Shown here piece by piece: positions 37,863-47,841 of a stretch of 64,000 bases of DNA; the first letter of the stretch is position 1, and every line of letters begins with the position of its first letter. The stretch covers positions 42,958,338-43,022,337 of the forward strand of contig NC_060059.1 in NCBI RefSeq assembly GCF_020283565.1. The letters run 5' to 3'. A program made the translations under genes and the position numbers. This DNA comes from Trifolium pratense (Eukaryota > Streptophyta > Magnoliopsida > Fabales > Fabaceae). The notes under the pieces are model-generated. The model ran no database searches, was not told the origin of the DNA, and saw nothing but the letters and a program-made list of their open reading frames with translations.

Positions 37863-39981
37863 TCAAAATGGAACTGTGTATGGCAAAGCATAAATGTCAA
37901 TCTCTGGCATGTATTGCGCCCGAGGCCATAGAGATTTTGAACATTGAAAGGCATCAGTCTTCTGTTTCTTTGCGACAGGAATTGCTTCCTTAGGTACCGA
38001 ACTAAATAACCAATCTTGATCTAATGAATCCAACCCATCATAGGTTACCGGCTGAATGTTATGTAAAGATTTATACAAAGCCTCAACCCTTCGACTTTCT
38101 TTATCCCTACGACTTTCTTTATTAACTGTCTCATTTGCTGGTTTAGCATTAACAGGAGCCAAATTCTGCAATGGTTTGCAAACTTTGGAAGCAGGATTTC
38201 CATGTAGCTGATTGGTAGTCTCAGTTTTTGTGACACCCTGTAGTGGGCGTTCAACTCTTCTTGCTTCATGAGAGTGTGAATTTGGAACAACACTTCTTGA
38301 AGAAGACCCCAATTGAAATCCTGGTTTGGATTCAACTTTTGTGATAGCCTGAAGTGGTCGTTCAATTGTTCTTGCTTCATGAGAGTGTGAATTTGGAACA
38401 CCACTTCTTGAAGAAGAACCCAATTGAAATCCTTGTTTGGATTCAACTTTTGTGATAGCCTGCGGTGGTCGTTCAATTGGTCTTGCTTCATGAGAGTGTG
38501 AATTTTGAACAACACTTCTTGAAGAAGAACCCAATTGAAATCCTTGTTTAGATTCAACTTTTGTGATAGCCTGCGGTGGCCGTTCAATTGTTCTAGCTTC
38601 CTGAGAGTGTGAACTAGGAAGTCCAACAGTTCTTGAAGAAGACCCTAATTGAAATCCCTGTTTGGATTCCTCGGGTTCTTGGTGTTTCCTCAATGGAAGT
38701 CGAATTTTAATGGGAGGACCTGTTTCACATAAGAGAACAAATTAGATTTCAAACAAGGGTTTAACAACACAACAATGATCAATGTAGTTGAGCAGCTTTT
38801 AAGCTTTCTCACCATTATCTTCACTAGGTAACAGGGAGTCCCTTTTCCTCTTGCTACTTTGAGAACTATCAGAGGTGCAGGGCTCTTGAGGAGAAGAGAC
38901 AGGTTGACCATGTTCTTCTGTAAGACCACTCCTCTCAAGTTGTTCATTCTCATGATTTTCAACCTTTTGCAACTTCCCGTTGGCTTCAGATTCCTTTACA
39001 TCAATGAACTTGAACTTTATACCAACAGTTGCATGAGAGGATGTTGAATCTTTATGTTTATGTTCTTTGTCTCTTTTCCTCTTTTCCTTCTTCTCCTTTT
39101 TCTCCCTCTTCTTCTCTTCCTTCTCCCTTTTCTTCTCCTCCTTTTCCTTCTTGTCCTTCTCTTTCCTTTCTTTCTTGGGCTTCTCCAAATCCAAGTCCAA
39201 ACGGATCTTTAAAGCACCATAACAACATTTTCAAATGGCAGATACGGAAGACCAAAGAAGCTAATATGCTATATTCAAGCAAGCATTGCAATCTTTCATA
39301 CAAACCAGTTACAAAAATCAAGTATCATGACACAAAATTGCAACAGAAGATCAAGACCTATTTTCATAACAACTATCACTAAGGATTAAAATATGAACCT
39401 AACACTAACATAAAAACTAATGGCATACCGAAAAAACTGGTTCAACATTGGGAAAATTACTTAAACTTTAATTTTAAAAAAACACTCCTATAATCACATG
39501 GCCCATAAACACCCACCAACAAATAATTAGAAAATATTTTTTTAATTTTAAAAAGATCTGTATAAATTGTCGAACTCTAATGAGTTATGTTCTTACAAAA
39601 AAAATTATTGCAGATTTTGATTTCAATAATTTGAAACAAAACCCTAATTTGTTATCTTCTTACAAAAAGCGATTTCAATAACTTCAAAGGAAACACCAAT
39701 TATTATAACACAGATCTATTGTTATTTTCAGGAAAATCAAAATTCTAGGTCAAAAAATTTGGGATCGAAAATTTGATTTCAAGGTTGATCTAATTATTAA
39801 ACCTAATCATAATCACAAATCTACGTCTCGCATGTTATAGGCAGAAAATTTCAAGAACACACACGAAGTTGAGCACAAACGGAAAATCGAAAGTGGCTCA
39901 ACAAACCTTAATCGATTCTTCGATCAAGGCATCGGTTTTCCTCAAATACCCTGGAGGTGGGAAAGGGAAGCAACGAGACAT
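37863..39981 (-). CDS. Lys-rich plant protein with tandem 37-aa repeats, 441 aa
   Basis: Exons 39907-39981, 38813-39206 and 37863-38719 join in frame. The N-terminus MSRCFPFPPPGYLRK is a signature of a conserved plant family of unknown function, often named myb-like protein X or similar for its low complexity. Residues about 30-75 are an almost pure Lys/Glu/Arg stretch (EKDKKEKEEKKREKEEKK) that may be nuclear and helical. Exon 3 carries four tandem copies of a unit ESKxGFQLGSSSRSVVxNS followed by HSHEARxIERPxQAITKV. The C-terminus has the conserved QDWLFS and LPEIDIYALPYTVPF-like motif (here MPEIDIYALPYTVPF). Telo-boxes lie upstream (40050-40057, 40124-40131). Molecular role unknown; exon 2 uses an AAAG acceptor, less typical but fixed by the frame. 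Confidence 0.82.
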
Positions 39982-40912
39982 CTTCACCGATTAAAGAGTG
40001 TCAGATGATTTATAGCGAACGTGAGAAGAGAGAAAGATCACAAAAGACCTAGGGTTTATTCGTTGATTGAAGAAAATTTTGTGGCGGCTATGAGAGGGAA
40101 AGAGAGAAAGATAGAGAGAGAAAAAACCCTAAGATCTGAAAACGCACAAAGCAAATAGAAATTTCTGAATGGCAAGGACTTGTATTTATAGACTGAGTAA
40201 CCGACTTATTGGGCCTTCAATCACGCGTATACATTATGCGCTATTACTGTTTTGCCCTCAATTGTAATCTAAATTGAATCAGATTTGATATTTTTTTATT
40301 CTTCTTTCATATTGGCCAGATAGAAAATTATAAAATATAAAACACATTTGTACAAGAAAAAAAAAGTTATAGAATCTTGCAACAAGTGATGAAGATAATA
40401 TCAAACTTTGCTATAGTTTTTATCTTTTTATTTTTTTTTATTTTACCCTTTATTTTAAAAAAAAAATTTTATGATTTTGTCCTTCTTTATATTATCCAAA
40501 AAATGAATTTAATTTTTAGTAGAGTGACAACCCGTCTTTTTTTTTTACAAGTGAGGAACCGTTTTAATAATATAATTTTTTTTGTTTTAACTTTTAAGAA
40601 TATAATTTTAAAATTGAAATAAAATTTATCAAATTTCAATTTTAAGCTTGATTTAATTTTAGAATCAATTCAAAAGTTATCTTTAAATCAATCTTAAGAA
40701 TATAGGAAATAATTTCGGTTCAATTTTTTTTTTTTTAGTTTATAATGAGTTGGGAATCGAATTCAGGACATATAACGTACTACCCAAACCTCTCACCACT
40801 AGACTAAACCTAATGATTTTTTTCGGTTCAATTTTTAATTAGAATAAAATTACAATGGAAACTTTGTAATGATAGAATATAAATTTCTCTTTTATTCTAG
40901 ATCGTATTAATA
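39982..40912. other. Promoter of the Lys-rich gene and AT-rich spacer
   Basis: The first about 200 bp contain the likely leader and promoter of the minus-strand gene: two telo-boxes and a GA-rich tract (gagagggaaagagagaaaga). From 40260 on the sequence is AT-rich with long T runs. A segment at about 40736-40815 resembles generic plant repeat text (gaatcgaattcaggac), not assignable. No gene seen. Confidence 0.45.
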
Positions 40913-41207
40913 CTCCTTCCGGTCCTTTTTATAAGGAACACTTAGGGCAAAAAATTTGGTCCTTTTTATAAGAAACTTTGACCAATTTTCAAATGTTTTA
41001 AATGTTCAATTTCACTTATGCCCTTATTTATTATGAGAGAAAATTTAAAAATAAGTAAGTTAGTTGAATAAAGAGTAATTAAATAAGGGTATACATGGAA
41101 TAAATTTAAATTTATAAGAGTATTAAATGAAAATAACTATGTTAAATGTGTTTCATTGGTCTGTGTAATTTTTTCAAAGTGTTCCTTATAAAAAGGACCG
41201 GAGGGAG
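40913..41207. mobile_element. MITE with CTCCxTCCGGTCC ends, TA duplication
   Basis: Left end CTCCTTCCGGTCCTTTTTAT and right end inverse ATAAAAAGGACCGGAGGGAG, about 295 bp, flanked by TA (40911-40912 and 41208-41209). The interior is non-coding. Its right border abuts a LINE fragment. Confidence 0.88.
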
Positions 41208-41530
41208 TACTAAACTAGCAGGTTGGAAAGGTAAGCTTTTGAGGATAGTTGGCATCTTGAGTTCAATGTTTATTTACATGGTGCAAAATATTTTGGTTCC
41301 TCAAGGAGTTTTTGATAAGATTGACTCTTGCATTAATCAATTTATTTGGGGTGGTAAAAGTTTTTTTTTTTTTTGACATAATGGGGTGGTAAAAGTTGTC
41401 ATTGGGTAAAGTGGAACAATATTGCTCAACCTAGAAATCAGGGCGGTCTTGGGATACAAAGGGTCCGCTACATCAATACTTCTATGTTAGAAAAATATGG
41501 TTAGGAGTTTCATCATCCAGATAAGTTATG
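41208..41530 (+). mobile_element. LINE fragment (RT C-terminal side)
   Basis: The plus-strand text LAGWKGKLLRIVGILSSMFI is followed by QNILVPQGVFDKIDSCINQF and IWGGKS, the region after the reverse-transcriptase core in plant LINEs. It then breaks at a T run and continues in other frames (HWVKWNNI-like, then NQGGLGIQ-like). Truncated and non-functional. Confidence 0.65.
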
Positions 41531-41784
41531 GGTTTAATTACTATTACACAAATATCTTCAAAATTTCTATATCTTTTTATGATTGTAAGTACAAATGAGC
41601 ATCTTTCACTTGGACATCTATAAAGAAGACAACGATGATTCTCAACAACGGGTTTATTATTAAAGTTGATTGTGGGAACGTATCTATTAAAATATTCATA
41701 AATGACTAAACTTATTAAGTTATTATTGTTATTATTGTTTTTGTTATTAGCATTGATTGTAGATAATTAGTAGCGAACATATTA

Positions 41785-42064
41785 CTCCGTCCGTCCCAAA
41801 ATGAATGAACCGTTTTAACTATATACACTATTCACATATTTTACTTTGACCTTATTTTTCTTCTAATAAATAAAAACAAATATTGTTGTAAAAAAAACAA
41901 ATATTAGCATATAAGATGTTGTTGAATTCATCTCGATGAGTATTTTCAAAATATCATATTTTTATAATTTTTAATAGTACACAATTAAAAATATTAATCG
42001 TTAAAGTTATGCATTGGCATGTGTGACGCAGTCAACTGACTCACTCATTATGGGATGGAGGGAG
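41785..42064. mobile_element. MITE, about 280 bp, TA duplication
   Basis: Left end CTCCGTCCGTCCCAAAATGA, right end inverse TCATTATGGGATGGAGGGAG, flanked by TA (41783-41784 and 42065-42066). Non-coding interior. Same terminal class as the other CTCC-ended MITEs here but a different internal sequence. Confidence 0.87.
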
Positions 42065-42109
42065 TATTCAGAGTTGACTAAACTTATTATTATTATTATT
42101 ACGCATAAA

Positions 42110-43347
42110 GAATAGATTGTCTGGGTGGAAAAGTCGATTCTTGTCGTTTGGTGGTCGTTTGGTTTTGTTAAAGTCTGTCTTGACTTCTTTACCTGTCTAT
42201 GCTCTTTCTTTCTTCAAGGTCCCCTCAGGTATCATTTCCTCTATTGAATCTCTTTTTATTAAATTTTTTTTTGGGGGGGGGGGGGGGGGGGGGGGTGAGG
42301 ATTCTAGGAAAATCTCTTGGGTGAGTTGGAAAGACATTTGTTCGCGTAAGGAGTATGGAGGTTTGGGGGTTAGACAGTTGCGTGAGTTTAACCTAGCGTT
42401 GCTGGGTAAGTGGTGTTGGAGGATGTTAGTGGATAGAGAGGGCTTGTGGTTTAGAGTCTTGGCAGCTCGGTATGGGGTTGAGGATGGTAGACTTTGTGAG
42501 GGAGGTCAGCGAGGCTCGGTGTGGTGGAGGGAGATTGTGCGTTTGAGAGAGGGTGAGGGTGAGTTAGGTGGGAGGTGGTTTGGGGAGCATGTTTTGAGGA
42601 GGGTAGGGGATGGTTCAGATACTCTTTTTTGGACCGACCCTTGGTTGGATGAGATTCCGATGAGGGAGCGGTTTGGACGCCTTTTTTCGTTGGCTGAGAC
42701 CAAGTCGCGCACAGTCGCAGAGATGTTTGCTTTAGGGTGGGGGGCCGATGGAGAGGCGTGGGTGTGGCGGAGGCGGTTGAGGGCGTGGGAGGAGGAGTTG
42801 TTGAGGGAGTGTCAGTTATTACTTCTTGACATTTCTTTGCAGGATCAGACTTTGGACAGGTGGCAATGGAGCCCGGATCCTGACGCAGGGTATACTGTTG
42901 CGGGAGGTTATCAGATTCTGACTCATCAGGTTTATGTTGCTTTACATGATGCGGAAAATCTTATTTGGCACCGTCAGGTTCCGTTGTAGGTTTCCATCTT
43001 TGCGTGGCGCTTATTGCGGGATAGGTTACCCACGAGAGCCAACCTGGTCATTCGTGGAGTTCTAGCTTCTACCGCTGATTCTTGTGTGTTTGGTTGTGGA
43101 GTGACTGAGACGGTCCATCACTTATTTTCATCTTGTAGCATTGCTGCCTCTCTTTGGGACTTAGTTTGTGAGTGGGTTGGCATTTCTTCGCTGGATTTTA
43201 CTACTTTACATGCTCATTTTGTCCAGTTTATAGCTTCGGCAGGTGTATCTCGAGCACGACGGTCTTTTCTTCAGCTTCTTTGGCTAGTGTGTGTTTGAGT
43301 GATATGGACAGAGAGAAATCATCGCTTATTCAAAGGCTCAACAGGCA
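42110..43347 (+). mobile_element. LINE, 5'-truncated; split by the gypsy insertion
   Basis: A long frame from 42117 encodes the end of the RT region (MSGWKSRFLSFGGRLVLLKS, then WKDICSRKEYGGLGVRQLRE, NLALLGKWCWRML, DTLFWTDPWL) and the zf-RVT domain (FAWRLLRDRLPTRANL, CVFGCGVTETVHHLF). Only a few lesions are seen: a TAG at about 42987 and a TGA at about 43296, both apparent single-base changes. The coding frame is cut at 43347 by the gypsy LTR and resumes at 52046. A 23-base G run sits in the ORF at 42273-42295. Confidence 0.85.
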
Positions 43348-43507
43348 TGATGACGAATCGTCACACTCTCTAATCCATGCCTATTTTAGCAACATTAGAT
43401 GCATTTTAGTAGGTTTTTAGCAATAAATATAAGAGAAATCTAACCAAAAGCTTGATTACTTGATTTGCAAGAAAACAGGAAAAATTGCAGGAAATGGAGG
43501 ATTTTCA

Positions 43508-43738
43508 CTACGCTGGGGGCGTAGCCCATCACGCGCCGCGTGATGGAGCTCACAGGGAGCCAAGAATTTTACTCTGATCACGCGCAGCGTGAAGCCTTAC
43601 CACGCGCGGCGTGAAGCTGTGTTGAAGATGAAGATTGCTCTCTGACTTGATCACGCGCCGCGTGATTCGGTTACCACGCGCGGCGTAGTTGATGGATTTG
43701 CAACCACGCGCGGCGTGATAGATCTGGCGCGCGGCGTG
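43508..43738. promoter_or_regulatory. Array of eight CpG-rich palindromes in U3
   Basis: Palindromes at 43508-43524, 43528-43544, 43578-43592, 43601-43613, 43650-43666, 43675-43686, 43705-43717 and 43726-43738. The core is CACGC-GNN-GCGTG; the first is CTACGC-N5-GCGTAG. They form four doublets with centres about 20-23 bp apart, and doublets repeat every 69, 73 and 53 bp. The array ends about 12 bp before the TATA-like box. Each unit contains up to four CpGs and CGCG cores of the class bound by CAMTA factors. A promoter role is inferred. The same array recurs at 50957-51187 in the 3' LTR. Confidence 0.7.
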
Positions 43739-43749
43739 GTTGCCTTCTG

Positions 43750-43758
43750 TATATATAG
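43750..43758 (+). promoter_or_regulatory. Putative TATA box of the gypsy LTR
   Basis: TATATATAG in an otherwise GC-rich stretch, directly downstream of the palindrome array. Position and sequence fit a Pol II core promoter in U3; the transcription start was not identified. Confidence 0.55.
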
Positions 43759-44602
43759 TTTCTGCATAATTCTGTTTTCGGGTTGGAAAATTTGGGGAAT
43801 CTGATCTTGATCTTGGGAATTCCAGGCACGATTCGCAGACTGATCCTGTGTTCCAGAGGAAGAAGGTGGCGAGATTGGAAGCATTCAACATCATGGGAGT
43901 TGATTCCTTGAAGTTGGAGCAAGAATTGAGCTACTTCACGATGAGAGGCTAGACCTCCATTGAGGTTGGATCATGATGAGGAACTAAACCAATGTATTTC
44001 ATGTAATCAATTGTATCTGTACTGAATCTCTCTTTTATGAATGTTATTCAATGAAATTCTATCCTTAATGCTTTACAATTTCTGATCAATCTTGCAATGA
44101 ACTTAGATTTTAATTATGTACGAGAGTATGAGTTGAAATCAGAACTGAATTCATTGTGCATTTGAGTGTTTCCGGTCGAGAGATTGAAACATAGAATGTA
44201 GCATACGATCAACGCGTTTTCAAATACTCCGCTACCGGTAGCTTCCATCCAAGAGATTGGAGAAGTATCGGTAGAGGATAGGGTGGATTTTGACAAGAGA
44301 TTGCGATTCACCATATTGTTGATCTAGTTGTAACATTCGAGTGATTCATTACGATACAATTGAATTGCATGTGAATACTATTGTTTAGGGAATTGTCGAC
44401 GATCCAACCTCATTCTTAATCATTTGATTTCTCAACATTTTCGTACAAACACATCCTTCAAACCAAACCCCCAATCTATGTGTATTTCTTGCATAATGTC
44501 TATGAACACTGTTCGACTAGTCTGATCACACAATCCCTGTGGATCGATATTTTTATTACTACGTGGTAATTCGTTCACTTGCGAAATAATCCATCAAGTT
44601 TT

Positions 44603-44620
44603 TGGCGCCGTTGCCGGGGA
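44603..44620 (+). other. Primer binding site, tRNA-Asp type
   Basis: TGGCGCCGTTGCCGGGGA, a few bases after the 5' LTR, is complementary to the 3' end of plant tRNA-Asp including CCA. This is the usual primer for Athila/Tat-type gypsy elements. Confidence 0.9.
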
Positions 44621-44728
44621 TTGTGATTGATTCGACAAGGCGATAGTGTTCATATTTTTCTGTGTTTTCTTTATTTTTCTGTTTTATATTTTTCTACCGG
44701 AGCGTTCTACTTGTGTGTTTCATTGTGC

Positions 44729-47143
44729 ATGCGGAGAACAGGTCCTCAAGAGCTGCAATTTGATCCAGAGATTGAAAAGACAGCTCGCGCAATTCGAAAG
44801 GCAACAAGGGAAGCTCAAGCTTCAAGGGGAACAGCGTTGCTAAGGGATACACCGGACTGTCAAGGACGGACTGCAGCAACAATGGAAGAAGAGCAGATTC
44901 CACCGGTTCCTCAACCGCCAAGGCGTACCCTTGGTGATTATGGGAGAAGAGACAATGACGCGTTGGCAAATCAAGGCTTTCAGCCGGCGAATCCTGTCTC
45001 ATTCGACATCAAGAACACGGTCCTCTCCGCCCTAAAAGAGAATCCTTATTCAGGTTCGGAAGCTCAATGCCCGAATTTACACTTGTCTCACTTCTATGAA
45101 GCCTGCGACTATACCGATCCACCGGGGGTGAGCGAATCGGACAAAAGACTTAGGTTATTCAAGCATTCTCTCACCGGCCGTGCTAAAGATTGGTTGGACA
45201 CGATACCCGCCGGAACTATTGAGACTTGGAGACAGCTGGAGCGGAAGTTCTTAGATCGTTACTTCCCTATTCATAAGTTCCTAGAAAGAAGGGCTGAAAT
45301 TAGCAACTTCGAACAAGCGGATGGTGAAACGTTGTATGATGCTTGGGAAAGGTTCAAAGTTTGTCTTAAAAGGTGCCCGAATCACGGTTTCGATGGCCAC
45401 AATCAGATGCAAATGTTTACCCAAGGTTTGAGGGCTCAAACGCGAATGATACTTGACGCATCAGCCGGTGGTTCGTTGAAGAACCGTGACGAAACTGAAG
45501 CAAGAGAATTGGTGGAAAGCATGGCTCAAAACGAGTATAGAGCTACTAATGATAGAGGAGCCAAGAAGAAAGGCGGAGTGTTGGAATTGGATACTCAAAC
45601 AGCGCTATTGGCACAGCAAAAGCTCATGACTAGCCAAATGGAAGCAATGATGAAGCTGCTGTCCAATCCGCAAGTTCAATCTTCTCCAATAGGTAAAATT
45701 GACAATGTGCGCTGTGATTTTTGTTTGCAGGACCACCCAAATGGCGGATGCTTCCCGGAGGGTTCAGAGGAGGCTCGTTACCTAGCCAATTTCCGGAAGC
45801 CGTACAACAACAATAACAACGGTTCCGGGTGGGGGAACGGTATGCAAAGTCAAGGTGCACCGCAACAGCAGCAAAGGCCTCCATCAAGGATGGAAGAGAC
45901 TCTAAATCAGTTCATGCTCATGACCCAAAGCAACTTTGAAGCGATGAAATCGAGTCAAGCAACCTCTAACAAGAATCATGAAGCTTCTATAAAGAATCTT
46001 GAGGTGCAAATGGGTCAGCTGTCAAGACAGTTTTCTATGTTGCAAAACCAAGGAGGTTTCGGTGGAAACACTCATGATAATCCGAAAAATGAAACTTGCA
46101 ATGGAATCACTTTGAGGAGTAGAGAGATACCGGAAAGGCCAGCTGTGGAGAAGCCCTTGAAAAAGAAGGTCATTGAGGGAGAAGTTGAAAATAAGCAAGA
46201 AGTTGTAGTTGAAAATGAGAGACATGAGGGAGAAGTAGAAAATGAAAATCTGTTTAAGGAAGTGGAAAATAGTGAGGATGAAGTAGAAGAAGTTGAAAAA
46301 CAGAGGGAGATAAAAGAAAAAGAGAGTAAGAAGGTTGAGAAAGGTAGAGGAGTTGATGAATCGCCATATGCTAGGATGCCTTTTCCTAGGAGAAAGAAAG
46401 TTAAGAATCTTGAGCGGGAGAAGGAGTTCAAGAAGTTCATGAAGGTGTTGAACAAGCTTGAGATGGCCATACCATTGGTTGAGGCATTGGAGCAAATGCC
46501 GAGTTATGCAAAGTTCTTGAAGGAGCTGCTTACAAAGAAAAGAAAACCATTAGATGATGAGATGGTAAGTATGACGGAAGAATGCAGCGCCATCATTCAG
46601 CAGAAGCTACCTCAGAAAAAGAAAGATCCGGGGAGCTTTACAATTACATGCTCTATTGGAAATCTCACTATTGAAAAGGCGTTGTGTGATTTGGGTGCGA
46701 GCATTAATCTGATGCCGTTATCAATGATGAAGAAGATACCGGGAGCAGTAGCAAGGCCGACAAAGATGAGTCTCTCTTTGGCGGATAGATCAATAGTGCA
46801 TCCGGAAGGTATCCTCCATGACGTATTGGTTAGAGTGGGTAAATTTGTGTTTCCCGCAGACTTTGTGGTTCTAGACATAGAAGAAACTAGGGAGTGGGAA
46901 CCGTTGCTACTCGGTAGACCCTTCCTAGCAACTAGCCGTGCCCTAATCGATGTAGAGATGGGGGAACTCATGCTAAGGACCGATGATCAGCAGGTTACAT
47001 TCAATGTCTTTGACAAGATGACATGTGATGACGGAGACCCACAGTGTTTTAGAATTCAGGTTTATGATCACATGGTTAAAAATGCTCTTAAAATACCTTG
47101 GAATGCACACTACTTGCCACATGGTGGCACTTCTTTTCCTTAA
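44729..47143 (+). CDS. Gypsy Gag-protease polyprotein, about 804 aa
   Basis: The frame is open from 44627; the start at MRRTGPQELQF (44729) is preferred because the upstream 34 residues are hydrophobic and unlike Gag. In numbering from 44627: a retrotransposon Gag domain at about 150-290 (LTGRAKDWLDTIPAGTIETW, FLDRYFP), a zinc-finger-like CDFCLQDHPNGGC at about 362, a Glu/Lys-rich linker at about 520-610, and a retropepsin-type aspartic protease at about 670-790 with active-site motif CDLGASINLMP (about 686). The frame stops after HGGTSFP without running into RT. It forms the particle and processes itself; RT and integrase must come from elsewhere. No internal stops, unlike most old elements. 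Confidence 0.9.
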   Translation: MRRTGPQELQFDPEIEKTARAIRKATREAQASRGTALLRDTPDCQGRTAATMEEEQIPPVPQPPRRTLGDYGRRDNDALANQGFQPANPVSFDIKNTVLSALKENPYSGSEAQCPNLHLSHFYEACDYTDPPGVSESDKRLRLFKHSLTGRAKDWLDTIPAGTIETWRQLERKFLDRYFPIHKFLERRAEISNFEQADGETLYDAWERFKVCLKRCPNHGFDGHNQMQMFTQGLRAQTRMILDASAGGSLKNRDETEARELVESMAQNEYRATNDRGAKKKGGVLELDTQTALLAQQKLMTSQMEAMMKLLSNPQVQSSPIGKIDNVRCDFCLQDHPNGGCFPEGSEEARYLANFRKPYNNNNNGSGWGNGMQSQGAPQQQQRPPSRMEETLNQFMLMTQSNFEAMKSSQATSNKNHEASIKNLEVQMGQLSRQFSMLQNQGGFGGNTHDNPKNETCNGITLRSREIPERPAVEKPLKKKVIEGEVENKQEVVVENERHEGEVENENLFKEVENSEDEVEEVEKQREIKEKESKKVEKGRGVDESPYARMPFPRRKKVKNLEREKEFKKFMKVLNKLEMAIPLVEALEQMPSYAKFLKELLTKKRKPLDDEMVSMTEECSAIIQQKLPQKKKDPGSFTITCSIGNLTIEKALCDLGASINLMPLSMMKKIPGAVARPTKMSLSLADRSIVHPEGILHDVLVRVGKFVFPADFVVLDIEETREWEPLLLGRPFLATSRALIDVEMGELMLRTDDQQVTFNVFDKMTCDDGDPQCFRIQVYDHMVKNALKIPWNAHYLPHGGTSFP

Positions 47144-47841
47144 CCCTTAGGGGTATGGAACGTCAAGCATCGGGACGTTAAACAAGCGCTGGTTGGGAGG
47201 CAACCCAACGGTTTCTAATGTTTTAGTATGTTTGTTTTTGAAGTATGTAGGTAGGTGTGTAGCAGAAGCAAGGACAGGAAGCAGAACAGGGCACAACAGA
47301 GTTCTACTACGCCGGGGGCGTAGTACAATCACGCGCGGCGTGATCCTTCAACACAGAGGAAGGAGTTTTCAGCATGTATCACGCGCGGCGTGGGGGATGC
47401 ATCACGCGCGGCGTGAAAACTGGAGAAATATGGAGTCTCTGACTAAGTGATTACGCGCCGCGTGATGGTGATTACGCGCGGCGTGGTATGCTTGAAAGAA
47501 GTTCTTGACCGTTACAATTGGTGCTACGCGCGGCGTAGCAGGGGTCACGCGCGGCGTGGTTACACAGAAAAGCGTGTCAAATTTGAATTTCTTCATCTTT
47601 CCAACTACTCCATCCGTCCCATCATCAATTCACACGGTCTCCCACACGAAAAACTCCATTGATAACCCATTTTCACTCTTCAAACCTCTCCAATTTCACT
47701 TCTAATCACCTTCAATCATCCATTTCCTTCACATTCACATACCACCCATATCACCCACTCCTAATTCCACTCCAAATTCCTCATTTCATCATATTTCACC
47801 ACCTTCCCAAATTAACCCATTTCAATCTTTACTGTATCAAG
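47144..47841 (+). other. Non-coding spacer between gag-pro and ORF2
   Basis: Begins with gttaaacaagcgctggttggg, a short conserved-looking leader, then the second palindrome array (47307-47558), then a pyrimidine-rich, Ser/His-free-looking stretch up to the ORF2 ATG at 47842. No coding domain is recognised, although the frame is open from 47659. Confidence 0.6.
47307..47558. promoter_or_regulatory. Internal array of eight palindromes, homologous to the U3 array
   Basis: Palindromes at 47307-47323, 47328-47344, 47378-47392, 47401-47416, 47450-47466, 47471-47486, 47523-47539 and 47545-47558. The order matches U3, starting with CTACGC-N5-GCGTAG and then CACGC-GNN-GCGTG units. Doublet members are centred 21-23 bp apart; doublets repeat every 71, 72 and 73 bp. 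Gaps match the LTR array closely (4/33/8/33/4/36/5 against 3/33/8/36/8/18/8). Spacers are mostly unalignable apart from a ctctgact word before the fifth unit. It could serve as an internal promoter for ORF2 or as RNA structure; this is inference. Confidence 0.65.

Larger units (their letters stand above)
43348..44596 (+). repeat. 5' LTR of the gypsy element
   Basis: 1249 bp. The upstream part is U3; a palindrome array (43508-43738) is followed by a TATA-like TATATATAG near 43750, so the transcription start is expected shortly after. Compared with the 3' LTR it differs at 43586, 43830, 43881 and 43962; the first two are CG-to-CA type changes between the copies. Minus-strand open frames here are by-products of the palindromes. 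Confidence 0.95.

Noticed and set aside
43550..43922. Minus-strand open frames in both LTRs (HAARG-like repeats)
   Set aside because: They only reflect the palindromes read in another frame; identical in both LTRs and without domain.
43508..47558. CRISPR-like regular repeats with spacers
   Set aside because: Plant nuclear context, no cas genes, palindromes of 13-17 bp within a retrotransposon; spacing is helical, not repeat-spacer.
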